Shown: piece by piece, positions 9,565-18,476 of the stretch
How positions within the stretch are numbered: position 1 is the stretch's first letter
How the letters are laid out: each line of letters opens with the position of its first letter
NCBI GenBank assembly: GCA_964503615.1
Contig: CAZDBA010000047.1
Span: 1-30,514, forward strand
Direction of reading: 5' to 3'
DNA from: CAZDBA01 sp964503615
GTDB taxonomy: Bacteria; Planctomycetota; Planctomycetia; Pirellulales; Pirellulaceae
Length of the DNA: 30,514 nucleotides
The notes under the pieces: generated by a model
The model's database searches: none
What the model saw: the letters and a program-made list of their open reading frames with translations, nothing else
Told to the model about the DNA's origin: nothing
Program-made: the position numbers and the translations under genes

Positions 9565-9822
9565 ATGGTCAAACTGTTATCACGTTTACTTGGCGAGCGA
9601 CAGTTTATGAGATCGCTCCAATTTGGCTCAAATATATTCGACGGTTTCACTGACCAAAAGCCTCACTGTTTAGAATTTTTGGTAGAGGCTGCTCATTTAC
9701 GGCTGATTGAGAATTTGTACGAATTAAACTCTAATTTCTTTCCACGCGCATTCGCGCCCTTCCGGGATTCGTTCGAAGACCAGCTGCCGGTTGAGTTTAT
9801 TGGTCAGATTTTGAAAAAGTAG
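9565..9822 (+). CDS. Small hypothetical protein in the purC upstream region
   Basis: An 85-residue open frame (ATG 9565; alternatives at 9553 and 9607) fills most of the gap between the divergent purC and the GH10-like gene, and ends 11 bases before the latter's ATG. The translation ('HCLEFLVEAAHLRLIENLYE', then a phenylalanine-rich part) has a plausible amphipathic composition, but I recognise no family, signal peptide or membrane segment. No clear ribosome-binding site precedes any of the three possible starts. Because the same stretch must hold the promoters of both flanking genes, it may simply be an open frame in regulatory DNA. If real, it would be co-transcribed with the downstream gene. 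Confidence 0.3.
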   Translation: MVKLLSRLLGERQFMRSLQFGSNIFDGFTDQKPHCLEFLVEAAHLRLIENLYELNSNFFPRAFAPFRDSFEDQLPVEFIGQILKK

Positions 9823-9833
9823 AAGAACTCATC

Positions 9834-11252
9834 ATGGGCCGCTTTCTTTTTGATTTGCCCGAAGATTGGGCAATACAGTCCCGTCAGGCCGGGACCGTTC
9901 ACGTCGTAGGGCTGGATGGGATTCCTTGGCCTTGCAAAGTCAATCTGGAAGGCCGGACGTTAAGCATTCAAAGGAATCGGGACGGTTCTGGCCATGTGTT
10001 CGTTGCTTATCCGTTTACTAAATATGGGGAGCTTGTGGTCTCGACGGGGACATTACCGGAAAACGCCGAGCCCTATTGTCTTGTTACCGAACTTGCACGA
10101 GGTACCGCGAATCGTTTACGAAACCAGATCTCAATTTGGCAAGAGGGCGGTTTAAAAATCACCGAGGAGATCCAAAAGACGACCGCCTTGGCGACGAAGC
10201 TTTTGAGTGCCGCGATTATGGAATCGGATAAGAACCAGCAAGTCGTAACAGCGCGGTCCGCTATCGATTCGGCCATGGATGCGATATTTTCGCTCAGCCA
10301 GGAGTTTTCCGCGCAGGTCGTTCCGGTTAGAAAGTCCCAGAGTGATACAACCTTTTGGTTGGCAACGGGAACGGGGCGTGGGGATCAGTTTCAGCCAAGT
10401 TTGGCTGCCGGCTTTGCAGATCTTGTGGAAGTACCTGTTGAACAATCTGGCGAGATTCCTGACAAGTCTACGATTTTGGGACCATTTTTAAACGCGGCTC
10501 CCAATGCGATGCCAACCGATTTGGTGGCACTTGATGACTTTGCCGCCAGGAAAGCTTCTACGCTGGCCACCGCGCGCGAAGTTCTCAAAGAGGTGCCTGA
10601 TTCAGTCAAATTGGTACATGCTGTTTCCGGATTAAATGGTACCGGGCATCGTTACCTGAGCTATCCACAGCAGTTGCAGTTAACTGTTGATTTGATTCAA
10701 GCCATTGAGGAGTCGACATCAGATTTGCCGTTGATGATCAGCTTTGATTGTCCGTGGGCCGAACGTTTGGCTTGGTCCGTAGGAGGAACGCATCCGTTGC
10801 AAATTGCGGATAGTTTACTTCGACGGGGATTGCGAATTTCGATGCTAGGGTTAGACATCAACCTTGATTACTGGCCTGGAGGTTCGGTTGTTCGTGATCC
10901 TTTGCAGTGGATCGAACTCATTGATATCTGGTCTCAGCTTGGTTTGCCTTTGGTGCTTTGTTTGCGAACGCCAACGGGGGAGCAACCTTACCATGACCCA
11001 GAGGACACAAAAGTGGGACCGATCAATTCGCCTCGGTCTTTAATGAGCGACGAACAGCGAATTCAGTTTTTGGAAACGGTAATCCCTATGATGATCGCTC
11101 GCCCCACTGTTCATGGTGTTATTTGGCGACAATGGGATGAGAACGATGGCGATATTTTTCCGAATGGCGGCTTAGTCGATGCTGATGGCAATTCAAAGCC
11201 ATTGTTGGATTTTTGGGATCGGATTCGAACTCAGCTAGTCTCAGACGAATAG
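9834..11252 (+). CDS. GH10-like (TIM-barrel) glycoside-hydrolase-related protein
   Basis: A 472-residue protein. The C-terminal half looks like a TIM barrel of the GH10/xylanase-like group: strands such as 'LPLMISFDCPWAERLAW', 'ISMLGLDINLDYWPGG' and 'LGLPLVLCLRTPTGE', and a closing 'VHGVIWRQWDENDGDIFPNG' followed by 'GLVDADGNSKPLLDFW', which matches the usual end of GH10 domains (W-x-W-x-D-x-D..G-L-L-D..KPAL). The canonical GH10 acid/base motif (W-D-V-x-N-E) and nucleophile motif (T-E-L-D) are not evident, so activity is uncertain. The N-terminal about 180 residues appear to be a separate module with a helical segment (about 85-155). No signal peptide is present, so it is probably cytoplasmic, unlike typical xylanases. 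An 'AGAAG' lies 8 bases before the ATG. Substrate unknown. Confidence 0.75.
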   Translation: MGRFLFDLPEDWAIQSRQAGTVHVVGLDGIPWPCKVNLEGRTLSIQRNRDGSGHVFVAYPFTKYGELVVSTGTLPENAEPYCLVTELARGTANRLRNQISIWQEGGLKITEEIQKTTALATKLLSAAIMESDKNQQVVTARSAIDSAMDAIFSLSQEFSAQVVPVRKSQSDTTFWLATGTGRGDQFQPSLAAGFADLVEVPVEQSGEIPDKSTILGPFLNAAPNAMPTDLVALDDFAARKASTLATAREVLKEVPDSVKLVHAVSGLNGTGHRYLSYPQQLQLTVDLIQAIEESTSDLPLMISFDCPWAERLAWSVGGTHPLQIADSLLRRGLRISMLGLDINLDYWPGGSVVRDPLQWIELIDIWSQLGLPLVLCLRTPTGEQPYHDPEDTKVGPINSPRSLMSDEQRIQFLETVIPMMIARPTVHGVIWRQWDENDGDIFPNGGLVDADGNSKPLLDFWDRIRTQLVSDE

Positions 11253-11298
11253 TTCCAGAATAGCTCCCGTTTCCGGCTAATTCAAAACCGAGAACTTT

Positions 11299-12996
11299 TT
11301 ACCGTCCCACGCTAACGAAGCAGATGTCATCGTGTTGGACTCCGCCGTCAACGAATCGCTTTATCGAATCAAAGACGACTTTTCCTATCGACTCAGGCGT
11401 TTTTGCTTGACTCTCTTTTATCTCTTGAATGAGGTGACTTGTTCCCAAAATTTCGCCGGCGGCGTTCATTGATTCGTTAACTCCGTCGGTGTACATCAAA
11501 ATCACATCACCTTTCTCGATTTCGAAAGATGTGGAGCCGTATTTTGTCGAATCCAAAATACCAAGTGGTAAACCGGTCCCTTCAAGAGTGAGCGAATAGA
11601 CCTCGCCGTTGGCGCGGCGAACAATAGGAGTCATGTGCCCAGCGTTAACAAAGGTAACTTGATTCGTTTTGGTGTTCAGCAAGCCCATGATCGCGGTCAC
11701 AAATTTGTCGAGGTTCAGATCTGAAAGACTTTTGTTAATTTGTTCAAACGCAGCGACGGGATCTCTATGAGAAGCCATCGCAAATCGCGCCTCGCCAGAC
11801 AGTTTGGCCATCAAAAGTGCGGCGGCGATACCATGCCCTACGACATCAGCGACAATTACGGCAACGTTGTCTTCGTCCAAAGGAATGTAGTCGTAGTAGT
11901 CGCCTCCGACGCGTTCGGCGGCTTTGTAATAGGCATAGAAATCGTAATCTTTGACTGCGGGATGAGCTTGAGGCAAAAATCGCCGCTGAACTTGATGCGC
12001 GATTTCCAAGTCGGTTTTAACCTGCGCGTTTCTTTTGATTTCGTCAAAATGTTCCAGTCGCTGTAATGCAAGTCCGATCTGCATGGCAACCGTTGCGAGG
12101 ACTTCCAGATCTTCCTCGGTATAGGCCATTTTTTGACGAAGCGTATCCAGCTGAATTACGCCGATCGCTTCCTGATCCTTATTAAGAATCGGAGCGCAAA
12201 TCATTGAGCGAATTCTGAAATCAGCAACACTCTGGCTGAGGTCAAAGCGGGAATCGCTTGATGCATCACGACTAAGGATCGCCTGCTTGGATTCGGTTAC
12301 ACGGTTAAAAACGGTGCGGCTGATCCGAATTTGTTCCTCCAGTTGGGCGTTACGAGTCTTAATGACTTGTACGTCAATCGAATTGTTGGATGCAGTAAAG
12401 GCAACGAATCCCCGATCTGTTTCGACGAACAATTCAAACAGGCAGTTCAAAGCGCTTTCCAGGACCTCGGTTCGTTCAACGCCGTTTGCCAGCGCCGCAG
12501 TAATATCCATCAAAGCATGTAGCTTTTTCTCCAAGCTGACAGTTCCTACCATCCTTGACTGGATTTTCGGAAGCTCCAGTTGTGACAAAATTTTTGCGTT
12601 GTCGGCAACTTCATCCAGCAACACAGAGTTATTGATGTCTATGCTGCCAACGTGGCTGGAAGAGGCTGGCGAATTTTGCGTTTTGGGAGGCGAGTTGACG
12701 GTAGCTTCACCAATCTGAAAGGTAAACAGGACGTCACAGATTTTGATCTTAGTGCCATCGAATAATCTGGTTTTAGTGGAGATCTCGCTGTTGTTTACGA
12801 GTGTGCCGTTTCGGCTGGAAAGATCTTCGACATAAAATGCGCCGTTAACTCGGATGATCTGCGCGTGCTGGCGGCTGACCGAAACGCTCTCGATCACGAC
12901 ATCGCAATCCGGGTGCCTGCCAATTGTTACCGGTCCCTGTGAAATCTCGAATTTCTTTCCGGAAACTGCATCATCAAGCGAGGTTAAAAATGGCAT
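11299..12996 (-). CDS. FHA-GAF-PP2C (SpoIIE/RsbU-type) serine/threonine phosphatase
   Basis: A 565-residue signalling protein with three domains. Residues 1-95 are an FHA phosphothreonine-binding domain (IGRHPDC at 25-31, SRQH at 41-44, SSRNGT at 60-65). Residues about 170-312 fit a GAF sensory domain ('ALQRL' end, helix linkers either side). Residues about 345-563 are a PP2C/SpoIIE phosphatase: 'ERVGGDYYD' (Asp366), 'VADVVGHG' (Asp384), 'YTDGV' (Asp504) and 'HDDI' (Asp556/Asp557) supply the metal-binding acids expected for activity. By family knowledge such proteins remove phosphate from serine or threonine, often on anti-anti-sigma factors; FHA would dock it to a Ser/Thr-kinase target. No kinase or STAS partner lies in the window. 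The ATG at 12996 directly precedes the FHA domain. No transmembrane segment is visible, so it is cytoplasmic. Confidence 0.95.
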   Translation of the reverse strand: MPFLTSLDDAVSGKKFEISQGPVTIGRHPDCDVVIESVSVSRQHAQIIRVNGAFYVEDLSSRNGTLVNNSEISTKTRLFDGTKIKICDVLFTFQIGEATVNSPPKTQNSPASSSHVGSIDINNSVLLDEVADNAKILSQLELPKIQSRMVGTVSLEKKLHALMDITAALANGVERTEVLESALNCLFELFVETDRGFVAFTASNNSIDVQVIKTRNAQLEEQIRISRTVFNRVTESKQAILSRDASSDSRFDLSQSVADFRIRSMICAPILNKDQEAIGVIQLDTLRQKMAYTEEDLEVLATVAMQIGLALQRLEHFDEIKRNAQVKTDLEIAHQVQRRFLPQAHPAVKDYDFYAYYKAAERVGGDYYDYIPLDEDNVAVIVADVVGHGIAAALLMAKLSGEARFAMASHRDPVAAFEQINKSLSDLNLDKFVTAIMGLLNTKTNQVTFVNAGHMTPIVRRANGEVYSLTLEGTGLPLGILDSTKYGSTSFEIEKGDVILMYTDGVNESMNAAGEILGTSHLIQEIKESQAKTPESIGKVVFDSIKRFVDGGVQHDDICFVSVGR

Positions 12997-13264
12997 TCGA
13001 TATCAACAGCGGATAAAAGGTCGAGAAGACAGGGGCGGAGAATTACAAAAAACGGGTTTGAGAAATAGGGCCTGCTTTGCACAACCCCAATTGTAATTTT
13101 TGTTGGGTGATGGGGTCAACTTGTCGTGGTTGAGTATGACGATTAGTGGGTCGCCGAGTTCCCTCGTTTTAACACGAAACATAGTTTGTAAAACAGCTGC
13201 TTGCGTTGTTAGTTTCAGAGCGTTAGGTTAGCGAATCTCGCCAAATTCGAAACTGCACGGAATC

Positions 13265-13270
13265 AAGGAG
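13265..13270 (+). promoter_or_regulatory. Ribosome-binding site deciding the GTG start of the deoxynucleoside kinase
   Basis: AAGGAG sits six bases before the GTG at 13277. It is one of the few strong Shine-Dalgarno sites in the window and supports a GTG start. Confidence 0.7.
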
Positions 13271-13276
13271 TTAGCA

Positions 13277-14035
13277 GTGACTATCGGAAATCAGGAAAAA
13301 CGCGGACTATTTATCACAATCGACGCCAACATTGGGGCCGGCAAGACAAATGCCTGTCACGCAATCACCTCGGCCGCAGTTTCATCCGGCTGGAATGCGC
13401 GTGTTTTAGAAGAGCCAACGCATCACCCAAAGTTTAATCATTTTCTACAGCGCTACTATACCGATCTCAGCTCAGGTGAGAACAAAGGTGGCGGATTTGC
13501 GATGCAAATGTTTATGCTTTGCCAACGGTATGAACAACATAAACTGGCTGTGGAACAAGCTTGGGGCGATCAGGGGATGGTCGTTGTCCAAGACCGTCCG
13601 ATTTATGGCGATACCGTGTTTGCGACCACGGCAAAAGAACGTGGGTTCATGAGTCCCGAAGAGTACGACTTGTACGTTAGTATTTACAAGAATATGAGCC
13701 GCGATGTTATGCCGCCCGATATTTTTGTCTTTCTGGATGTCTCACCGGAGGAGTGCTACGACCGAATGCACTCACGCGGTCGGTCGGAAGAAGAGGGAGT
13801 GCCTTTGGACTATCTCAAGCAACTGTATGACAACTATCAAAAACTGTTGAGCGAAATGCGACGCCGGGGGGTACGGGTTTTGACGGTTGATTGGAGTGGG
13901 TTTGGACCTCCCGTCGAGATCTGGAAGAACATTCTTTCGATGGTCAACTCAGAAGATTCCTGGTACGAACAGTTGACTTTCTCATTAACCAAGGAGCCTC
14001 GAATCCCGCTTACCCCCAATCCCAAAGGGAACTGA
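13277..14035 (+). CDS. Deoxynucleoside kinase (dNK/dCK/dGK family)
   Basis: A 252-residue kinase that phosphorylates deoxynucleosides with ATP in the salvage pathway. It has a P-loop 'ANIGAGKT' (residues 17-24), a catalytic glutamate region 'EEP' (45-47), the 'DRPIYGD' motif (106-112; family motif DRS/DRP) and an arginine-rich lid 'SRGRSEEEG' (166-174). Order and spacing match the dNK family (about 220-260 residues), including the bacterial dGK/dAK enzymes; it is not a TMP kinase, whose DRY motif differs. The GTG start is supported by AAGGAG six bases upstream. Substrate preference cannot be read from the sequence. It stands alone: the FHA-GAF-PP2C gene is divergent, with about 280 bases between them, and the next plus-strand gene is 202 bases downstream. 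Confidence 0.92.
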   Translation: MTIGNQEKRGLFITIDANIGAGKTNACHAITSAAVSSGWNARVLEEPTHHPKFNHFLQRYYTDLSSGENKGGGFAMQMFMLCQRYEQHKLAVEQAWGDQGMVVVQDRPIYGDTVFATTAKERGFMSPEEYDLYVSIYKNMSRDVMPPDIFVFLDVSPEECYDRMHSRGRSEEEGVPLDYLKQLYDNYQKLLSEMRRRGVRVLTVDWSGFGPPVEIWKNILSMVNSEDSWYEQLTFSLTKEPRIPLTPNPKGN

Positions 14036-14237
14036 AAAAAGGCGCTGGGTTTACTAATGCGCCAAAAATGGCGGATAGTGTCTTCTGACCCGTGTTCTCT
14101 GGACTACCTTTTAATTACAGGTTTGTCTGATGAACTCTAGCCGTGAACTTTGGTTCTTGGGTATACGAGCAAGCCAACCATTACACCACCTTTAGTTTTG
14201 AATCTTTTGTCTAGAGCCTTACTCACGCACGCACCAC

Positions 14238-17048
14238 ATGACTCGAAAAATCCGTCAATCTGGTCAGACAGAAGGCCGCCAAAGTCTCACCTATGCTGCT
14301 CTTGACCCTCGCAATTTACTGACATCAGTAGTCGGGGAGCGAACTTTTTTCACTGAAGTTCCCAGTTCGACACAACCTCATGAAATCGTTGCCAATTATC
14401 GTGACGATTTTGGACTAGAAGGTACGAGATGGGAATATCTTTGGAACGGATCAGGTGTCGACGAACAAGGAAGCTTTATAACGGGTGCGCTTGATCAGCC
14501 CGAAAACTTTAGATCGCTTCAGAGAGATGGTTCTGTTTATCGAGTCGGCAACGAATCCGGAATTAGTCAGGCCGGAAGCGATTCGCTTTTTCTTAGTTCC
14601 GAAGCTGGCCACCCAGGACTTCAAGTAACTCGCACCAATGGTCAAGATCGGTATGCGATTGCAGCATTTAGAGTTGCTGAGACTGGGTTTTATTCGATCG
14701 TCGACAGTGTAATAAACAGGTTTCGTGATTTCGGCGATGGAATTGAGATTGTGGTTTGGGTCGCTGACGAATTCGAAAATCGCCGCACATTTACAGCCGA
14801 GCCGGGAGCTGAATTTACAAGCGACTTTGATACTAATGTAGGTTTCGTCAGGCGAGGTGAATCGATTTATGTTGCCGTTGGTCAGGGGGGAAATTACGTT
14901 GGCGATAGTTTCCGATGGGATTTTTCGATTGCTCAATTTTATGGACAAGAAGTAGGCAACTTCCACGACGATTTTCGTACAGGCAATCCGAGCTGGAGAT
15001 ATCTTTGGAATGCACCGGTTGGTCAAGGTGGCCAGCTTTTGGATACGAGTACCTATCGTCCGTTGCAGTTTGCCGGCGATAGATTGACTCCAGATGGCGA
15101 CTTGAATTTCGAAGATCCTTCCTCCGGCTTTTTGCGACTTGATCAAAACGGTGGAGCGACTGGACGCATTGCCGACTCCAACAACGAACACACTCGTTAT
15201 GCCATAACCTCGTTCAGAGTTTCGGATTCTGGATACTACGCGATTACAGATAGCTTTTTTGCCAAAAGCAGATCGCAAGGCGAAGCGCTCAGGTTAGTTG
15301 TTCATAATGAGGACGGTGAGATTTTCGCTTCGCGGCAAGTGGATCCTTTGCAGACGCAATCGTTTGACACCTATTTGGGCTTTTTGAATGCGAATGAGAG
15401 AATTTACGTTGCAGTAGGTGGCACGGGTAGTAATCTGCAAAACGCATTCGAGCATGATTTCACGATCGTTGCGGAGCCGTTTTTGCGTCCCGATCCGGTT
15501 ATCGATTTACAAGCCACGACAGAAGTTCACGTCAGTGATTTCGGTGCGCTGCCCGATGATGGGATCAGCGATCAGGATGGGATTCAGCAGGCCATCAACG
15601 CTGCAATCGCGTTGCAGACATCAACAGATGCCGCGGTTCGTGTCGTTCTGGACGCGGGCACCTATCGTTTGGATCAGGAAGCTCAAACTCAGTTGCGGTT
15701 TACGCGCGCCAACGATATCGTTTTTCAAGGTGCGGGAGCAGATAGTACAGAGTTGTTGATTGTCCACGCGAATTCTGCGGGGATCAGAATCGATAACAGT
15801 GAGGACGTTATCCTTCGCGATTTTTCGATCGACTACGAAGAGTTACCGTTTACACAAGGCAGTATTGAGGGAATCATTAATGACACAACGTTGTTGATTT
15901 CTGTTGATGAAGGTTACGCGGCACCTAACGATCGGTCTTTGTTTACCGATAGTCTAACATCGCATCGTACCCAGTTCTTGACAGCGGATCGGACGGGACG
16001 GTTAGTAAACAATGAAACCTACCGAGTGGCCGATCTCGACTCGATTCGACAAATTGATTCCAACACATTTGTGGTCAGCTACGATGGAGCATTGCCCGAA
16101 GGTTTGAGTGTAGGAGATGCTTGGTATCAAATTGCCAGAGACAATCTGCTCGGGAATATTCGAGTGCTACGAAACTCCGGGGCGATAACTGCGTACAACG
16201 TTGTTTCTTATGCGAGCCCATCTGGATTTATCCAGGGACAAGCGAATAACATCGTTGACGCAATCAGCGTCCGCATCGACCTCAAAGACGATCGTTTGGT
16301 CAGCGTGTTGGGCGATGCGGTGCACTCGCAACGAAATCAGTTGGGATCATGGATTGAGGATTCGACGTTTGTGGGCCTGTCGGATGATGTGTTTACTCTT
16401 TATCGCCTGGAACTCGACTACATCAGTGCCCAGACGGCCGCAAACCGATTCGAGTTGAAAACGGACGTCGACCTGTTTGCTGGTGAACGAGTCCTGTTCT
16501 ACCGACCGGATGGGTATCGGGAGGAAGCCAAAATCGTTTCGGTCGAAGACGGGGTCTTGGTGACAGATCGAGCGATTTCGGGATACGATTCGCAAACGTC
16601 GCTGGCACCTTTGAATCGGGCAACCAACGGGTCAGTGATCCGGGACAATGTATTCGGACAACACCGGGCCGGCCAAGGTACTATTGTCGCTTTATCCCCG
16701 AATACAACGATCGTCGGGAATTCGTTTTCCGCTATCAACGCGCGAGCGATCTCGACAAACGCTTATGAGCCGACATTGAGTGACGGGTTGCTGGTTCAAG
16801 GCAACCAATTTCATGATGTGGGATTTTCAGCTTGGCTGGGTGTTACCGAGTGGCCCGCCATTGAGACGGGAGAAGGCACGCACAACAACGTGGTACAGGA
16901 CAACGTTTTTTCAAGCTTGTTCGGAGCCGCAGTTCGCGATTTAGGTGTCGAGAGTTATCTGGCGGACAATTTTTTCGCCAATGGTGATTTAGCCGACGTC
17001 GAATTGGAGATTTCGTCGAGTGACAGAAGAGCCCTATTTCCCAGATAA
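14238..17048 (+). CDS. Exported pectate-lyase-like beta-helix protein with two tandem N-terminal domains
   Basis: A 936-residue protein. Residues 15-32 carry 'RQSLTYAALDPRNLLTSVV', a variant of the planctomycetal LEPR-x-LL tag found at the N-terminus of large exported proteins; no classical signal peptide is seen. Two copies of a roughly 175-180-residue domain follow (about 51-232 and 238-412): both open with 'NYRDDF'/'NFHDDF' and 'W(E/R)YLWN', contain 'RYAI..FRV...G(F/Y)Y(S/A)I.DS', and close with 'I YVAVG' and 'F..DF(S/T)I'. From about 428 a beta-helix begins with 'VSDFGALPDDGISDQDGIQQAI', the classic start of pectate-lyase-3 and related polysaccharide-degrading proteins, and runs to the C-terminus with repeated 'NVF', 'NSF' and 'NQF' rungs. 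A catalytic site cannot be assigned. It ends at a shared bidirectional terminator facing flgM. Confidence 0.85.
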   Translation: MTRKIRQSGQTEGRQSLTYAALDPRNLLTSVVGERTFFTEVPSSTQPHEIVANYRDDFGLEGTRWEYLWNGSGVDEQGSFITGALDQPENFRSLQRDGSVYRVGNESGISQAGSDSLFLSSEAGHPGLQVTRTNGQDRYAIAAFRVAETGFYSIVDSVINRFRDFGDGIEIVVWVADEFENRRTFTAEPGAEFTSDFDTNVGFVRRGESIYVAVGQGGNYVGDSFRWDFSIAQFYGQEVGNFHDDFRTGNPSWRYLWNAPVGQGGQLLDTSTYRPLQFAGDRLTPDGDLNFEDPSSGFLRLDQNGGATGRIADSNNEHTRYAITSFRVSDSGYYAITDSFFAKSRSQGEALRLVVHNEDGEIFASRQVDPLQTQSFDTYLGFLNANERIYVAVGGTGSNLQNAFEHDFTIVAEPFLRPDPVIDLQATTEVHVSDFGALPDDGISDQDGIQQAINAAIALQTSTDAAVRVVLDAGTYRLDQEAQTQLRFTRANDIVFQGAGADSTELLIVHANSAGIRIDNSEDVILRDFSIDYEELPFTQGSIEGIINDTTLLISVDEGYAAPNDRSLFTDSLTSHRTQFLTADRTGRLVNNETYRVADLDSIRQIDSNTFVVSYDGALPEGLSVGDAWYQIARDNLLGNIRVLRNSGAITAYNVVSYASPSGFIQGQANNIVDAISVRIDLKDDRLVSVLGDAVHSQRNQLGSWIEDSTFVGLSDDVFTLYRLELDYISAQTAANRFELKTDVDLFAGERVLFYRPDGYREEAKIVSVEDGVLVTDRAISGYDSQTSLAPLNRATNGSVIRDNVFGQHRAGQGTIVALSPNTTIVGNSFSAINARAISTNAYEPTLSDGLLVQGNQFHDVGFSAWLGVTEWPAIETGEGTHNNVVQDNVFSSLFGAAVRDLGVESYLADNFFANGDLADVELEISSSDRRALFPR

Positions 17049-17095
17049 AAAACACCGAGTTCTTTTGGAAGGAACCCGGTGTCATATAGTTTTTC
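17046..17095. terminator. Bidirectional rho-independent terminator
   Basis: An 11-base arm (17052-17062) pairs with 17072-17082 with one mismatch, over a 9-base loop. A T-run follows on the plus strand (about 17090-17095) and an A-run precedes it (17047-17052), so it can end both the beta-helix gene (whose stop codon overlaps its left edge) and flgM on the minus strand. Confidence 0.8.
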
Positions 17096-17175
17096 AATTC
17101 TGTATTGAAAGCCTAACCGTCTAAACGCATTTCAGCATTCTGAGCGTGTTGGGCTTATCAACTGCGATGTTTGGC

Positions 17176-17436
17176 TTAGCCAATTTGGTCCAGCAATCGC
17201 TCAACAGCTGCATCCAGCTTTGCATCTGTCTCGTAGACTCCACTGGCGATCTCCGCACGAACTTCGGCAACTCGGTCAGCGCGAATTTCACCGCCGGTGA
17301 GGATTTGAGCTTCTGCAGACAGTTCCAGTTGATCAACAGGGGCTTGATTACCAGTCGAACTGGTCGTGTTTGCCTGTTGAGTGTTCAGGTTTACAGATTG
17401 TGTATTTTGAAGATTATTTGTAGGTCGAATTTGCAT
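17176..17436 (-). CDS. flgM: Anti-sigma-28 factor FlgM
   Basis: An 86-residue protein. The C-terminal part, 'ADRVAEVRAEIASGVYETDA' then 'KLDAAVERLLDQIG', matches the conserved FlgM sigma-28-binding region (R-V-x-x-(I/L)-R-x-x-I-x-x-G-x-Y). The first 50 residues are N/Q/T/S-rich and probably disordered, as in known FlgM. By family knowledge, FlgM holds FliA inactive until the hook is complete and it is exported. An upstream in-frame ATG at 17454 exists, but GGGAG seven bases before the ATG at 17436 supports the shorter form. It lies on the same strand as fliA and flhA but 1.5 kb away, with non-coding DNA between, so it probably has its own promoter. Confidence 0.88.
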   Translation of the reverse strand: MQIRPTNNLQNTQSVNLNTQQANTTSSTGNQAPVDQLELSAEAQILTGGEIRADRVAEVRAEIASGVYETDAKLDAAVERLLDQIG

Positions 17437-17492
17437 GATTAAACTCCCAATCACGGGTTGTTGATCGCTGTCGGGTATGACGTAACGATCAG

Positions 17493-17498
17493 ATTATA
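17493..17498 (-). promoter_or_regulatory. Candidate -10 element for flgM
   Basis: Read on the minus strand this is a perfect TATAAT, about 57 bases before the flgM ATG. No good -35 is visible (CATTCA at the right spacing), so this is only a candidate. No FliA-type promoter was recognised. Confidence 0.3.
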
Positions 17499-18149
17499 TG
17501 GCATTTTTTCCATCCTGAATGAATTTGCCTTGGTACTCCTTTACTGGAGATCACGCCCTGTTGGTTGTGGCTGTGATCAGTCATCAGTTTGTCTTTTTTC
17601 TTTTTGCAAGGCTTTTAAGGTTGCGCTTGCGGTCCGTGTCGATGGAAGTGCCGTCCGTAACTATCAAGTTTGACTTCGCGTGCGCATCTCGTTGGATGCT
17701 TTTACTTCTTCGACTTGGTGTGCTCGCAACCTTTCTTAAATTGGCTGAAAAACTGTTTTACTGTTTGTGCTCTAGTGAGCGCCGATTCTGAATGATTGCC
17801 TGACGCAAAGTTTTCAGTCAACCTTACTAACAATCTTTCAGAACAGTCTCGCCAACCAAAAACCATTCTCATTTTCAGAGAGTTTCTTGGTAAAAAATGG
17901 TCAGCAATTATTTGACTGGACCTGTTTTACGTGCTGTGTCCACAAACGGTTCGCAATTCTATTACTTTCCGAAGCAGGCAGCACGAAAAATGGTGCGGCG
18001 GGAGTATAGGACATGGCAAATACCGACTCAATGTCGAATCTCTCCCCTCGCTAGCAAAGCATGGAAGTTATGCGAATGAACAATCTGTCGGTTTGTTACG
18101 TTGAATTAAACAGATCGTGTGCTAACCGCTGGAAGCAGTTGGTCAGTCA
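17499..18149. other. Non-coding region between flgM and a small plus-strand ORF
   Basis: A stretch of about 650 bases. Short open frames are present on both strands, but none has a recognisable domain, a credible start or protein-like composition. I see no RNA gene or repeat. Confidence 0.5.
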
Positions 18150-18209
18150 ATGGAAATCATGACAACGACAAGCAGGGAGAGCGAAAGCAGACCAGGTTTC
18201 TTAAACAAA

Positions 18210-18449
18210 CGCATGGAAATTCCAACGATGGTAAATCGAATTCCCCAACCACCGCAACTTAACTTAAGTTCTCAATCCGAACGGCCCTTATTCGTGAGTA
18301 TGGAGGCGTTTTTCCGATTCAATTTTTGGATGGCCGAAGAATTGACCGATTTAGTGGAGGAGTACAAGTTGCAAGAGCGAAATACAAAACTACAAAACTG
18401 CTTGGACACCCGCGCTTGCTTGCCACGAGATATCACTTCTCGGAATTAA
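18210..18449 (+). CDS. Small conserved-looking hypothetical protein
   Basis: An open frame of 79 residues from the ATG at 18210 (starts at 18150, 18156 and 18225 are also possible). The middle part, 'RPLFVSMEAFFRFNFWMAEE' followed by LTDLVEEYK, has protein-like composition with an amphipathic aromatic/acidic helix, and the N-terminal part is proline- and serine-rich. I do not recognise a family. The last 10 residues are encoded by a 55-base segment that is repeated across an assembly gap (18422-18476), so the true C-terminus depends on whether that assembly is right. It sits on the opposite strand from the flgM/fliA/flhA genes around it. No clear ribosome-binding site. Confidence 0.4.
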   Translation, partial: RMEIPTMVNRIPQPPQLNLSSQSERPLFVSMEAFFRFNFWMAEELTDLVEEYKLQERNTKLQNCLDTRACLPRDITSRN

Positions 18450-18476
18450 CGGCGGATACTACGGAAACCGAACTTG
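18422..18476 (+). repeat. 55-base segment, first copy (left flank of assembly gap)
   Basis: Identical to 18577-18631 over 55 bases, ending exactly where the run of N begins. It looks like overlapping contig ends rather than a biological repeat. Confidence 0.95.

Noticed and set aside
17519..17791. Hydrophobic 90-residue plus-strand frame upstream of flgM
   Set aside because: No start signal and no family; it overlaps the flgM promoter region, so it is likely chance.
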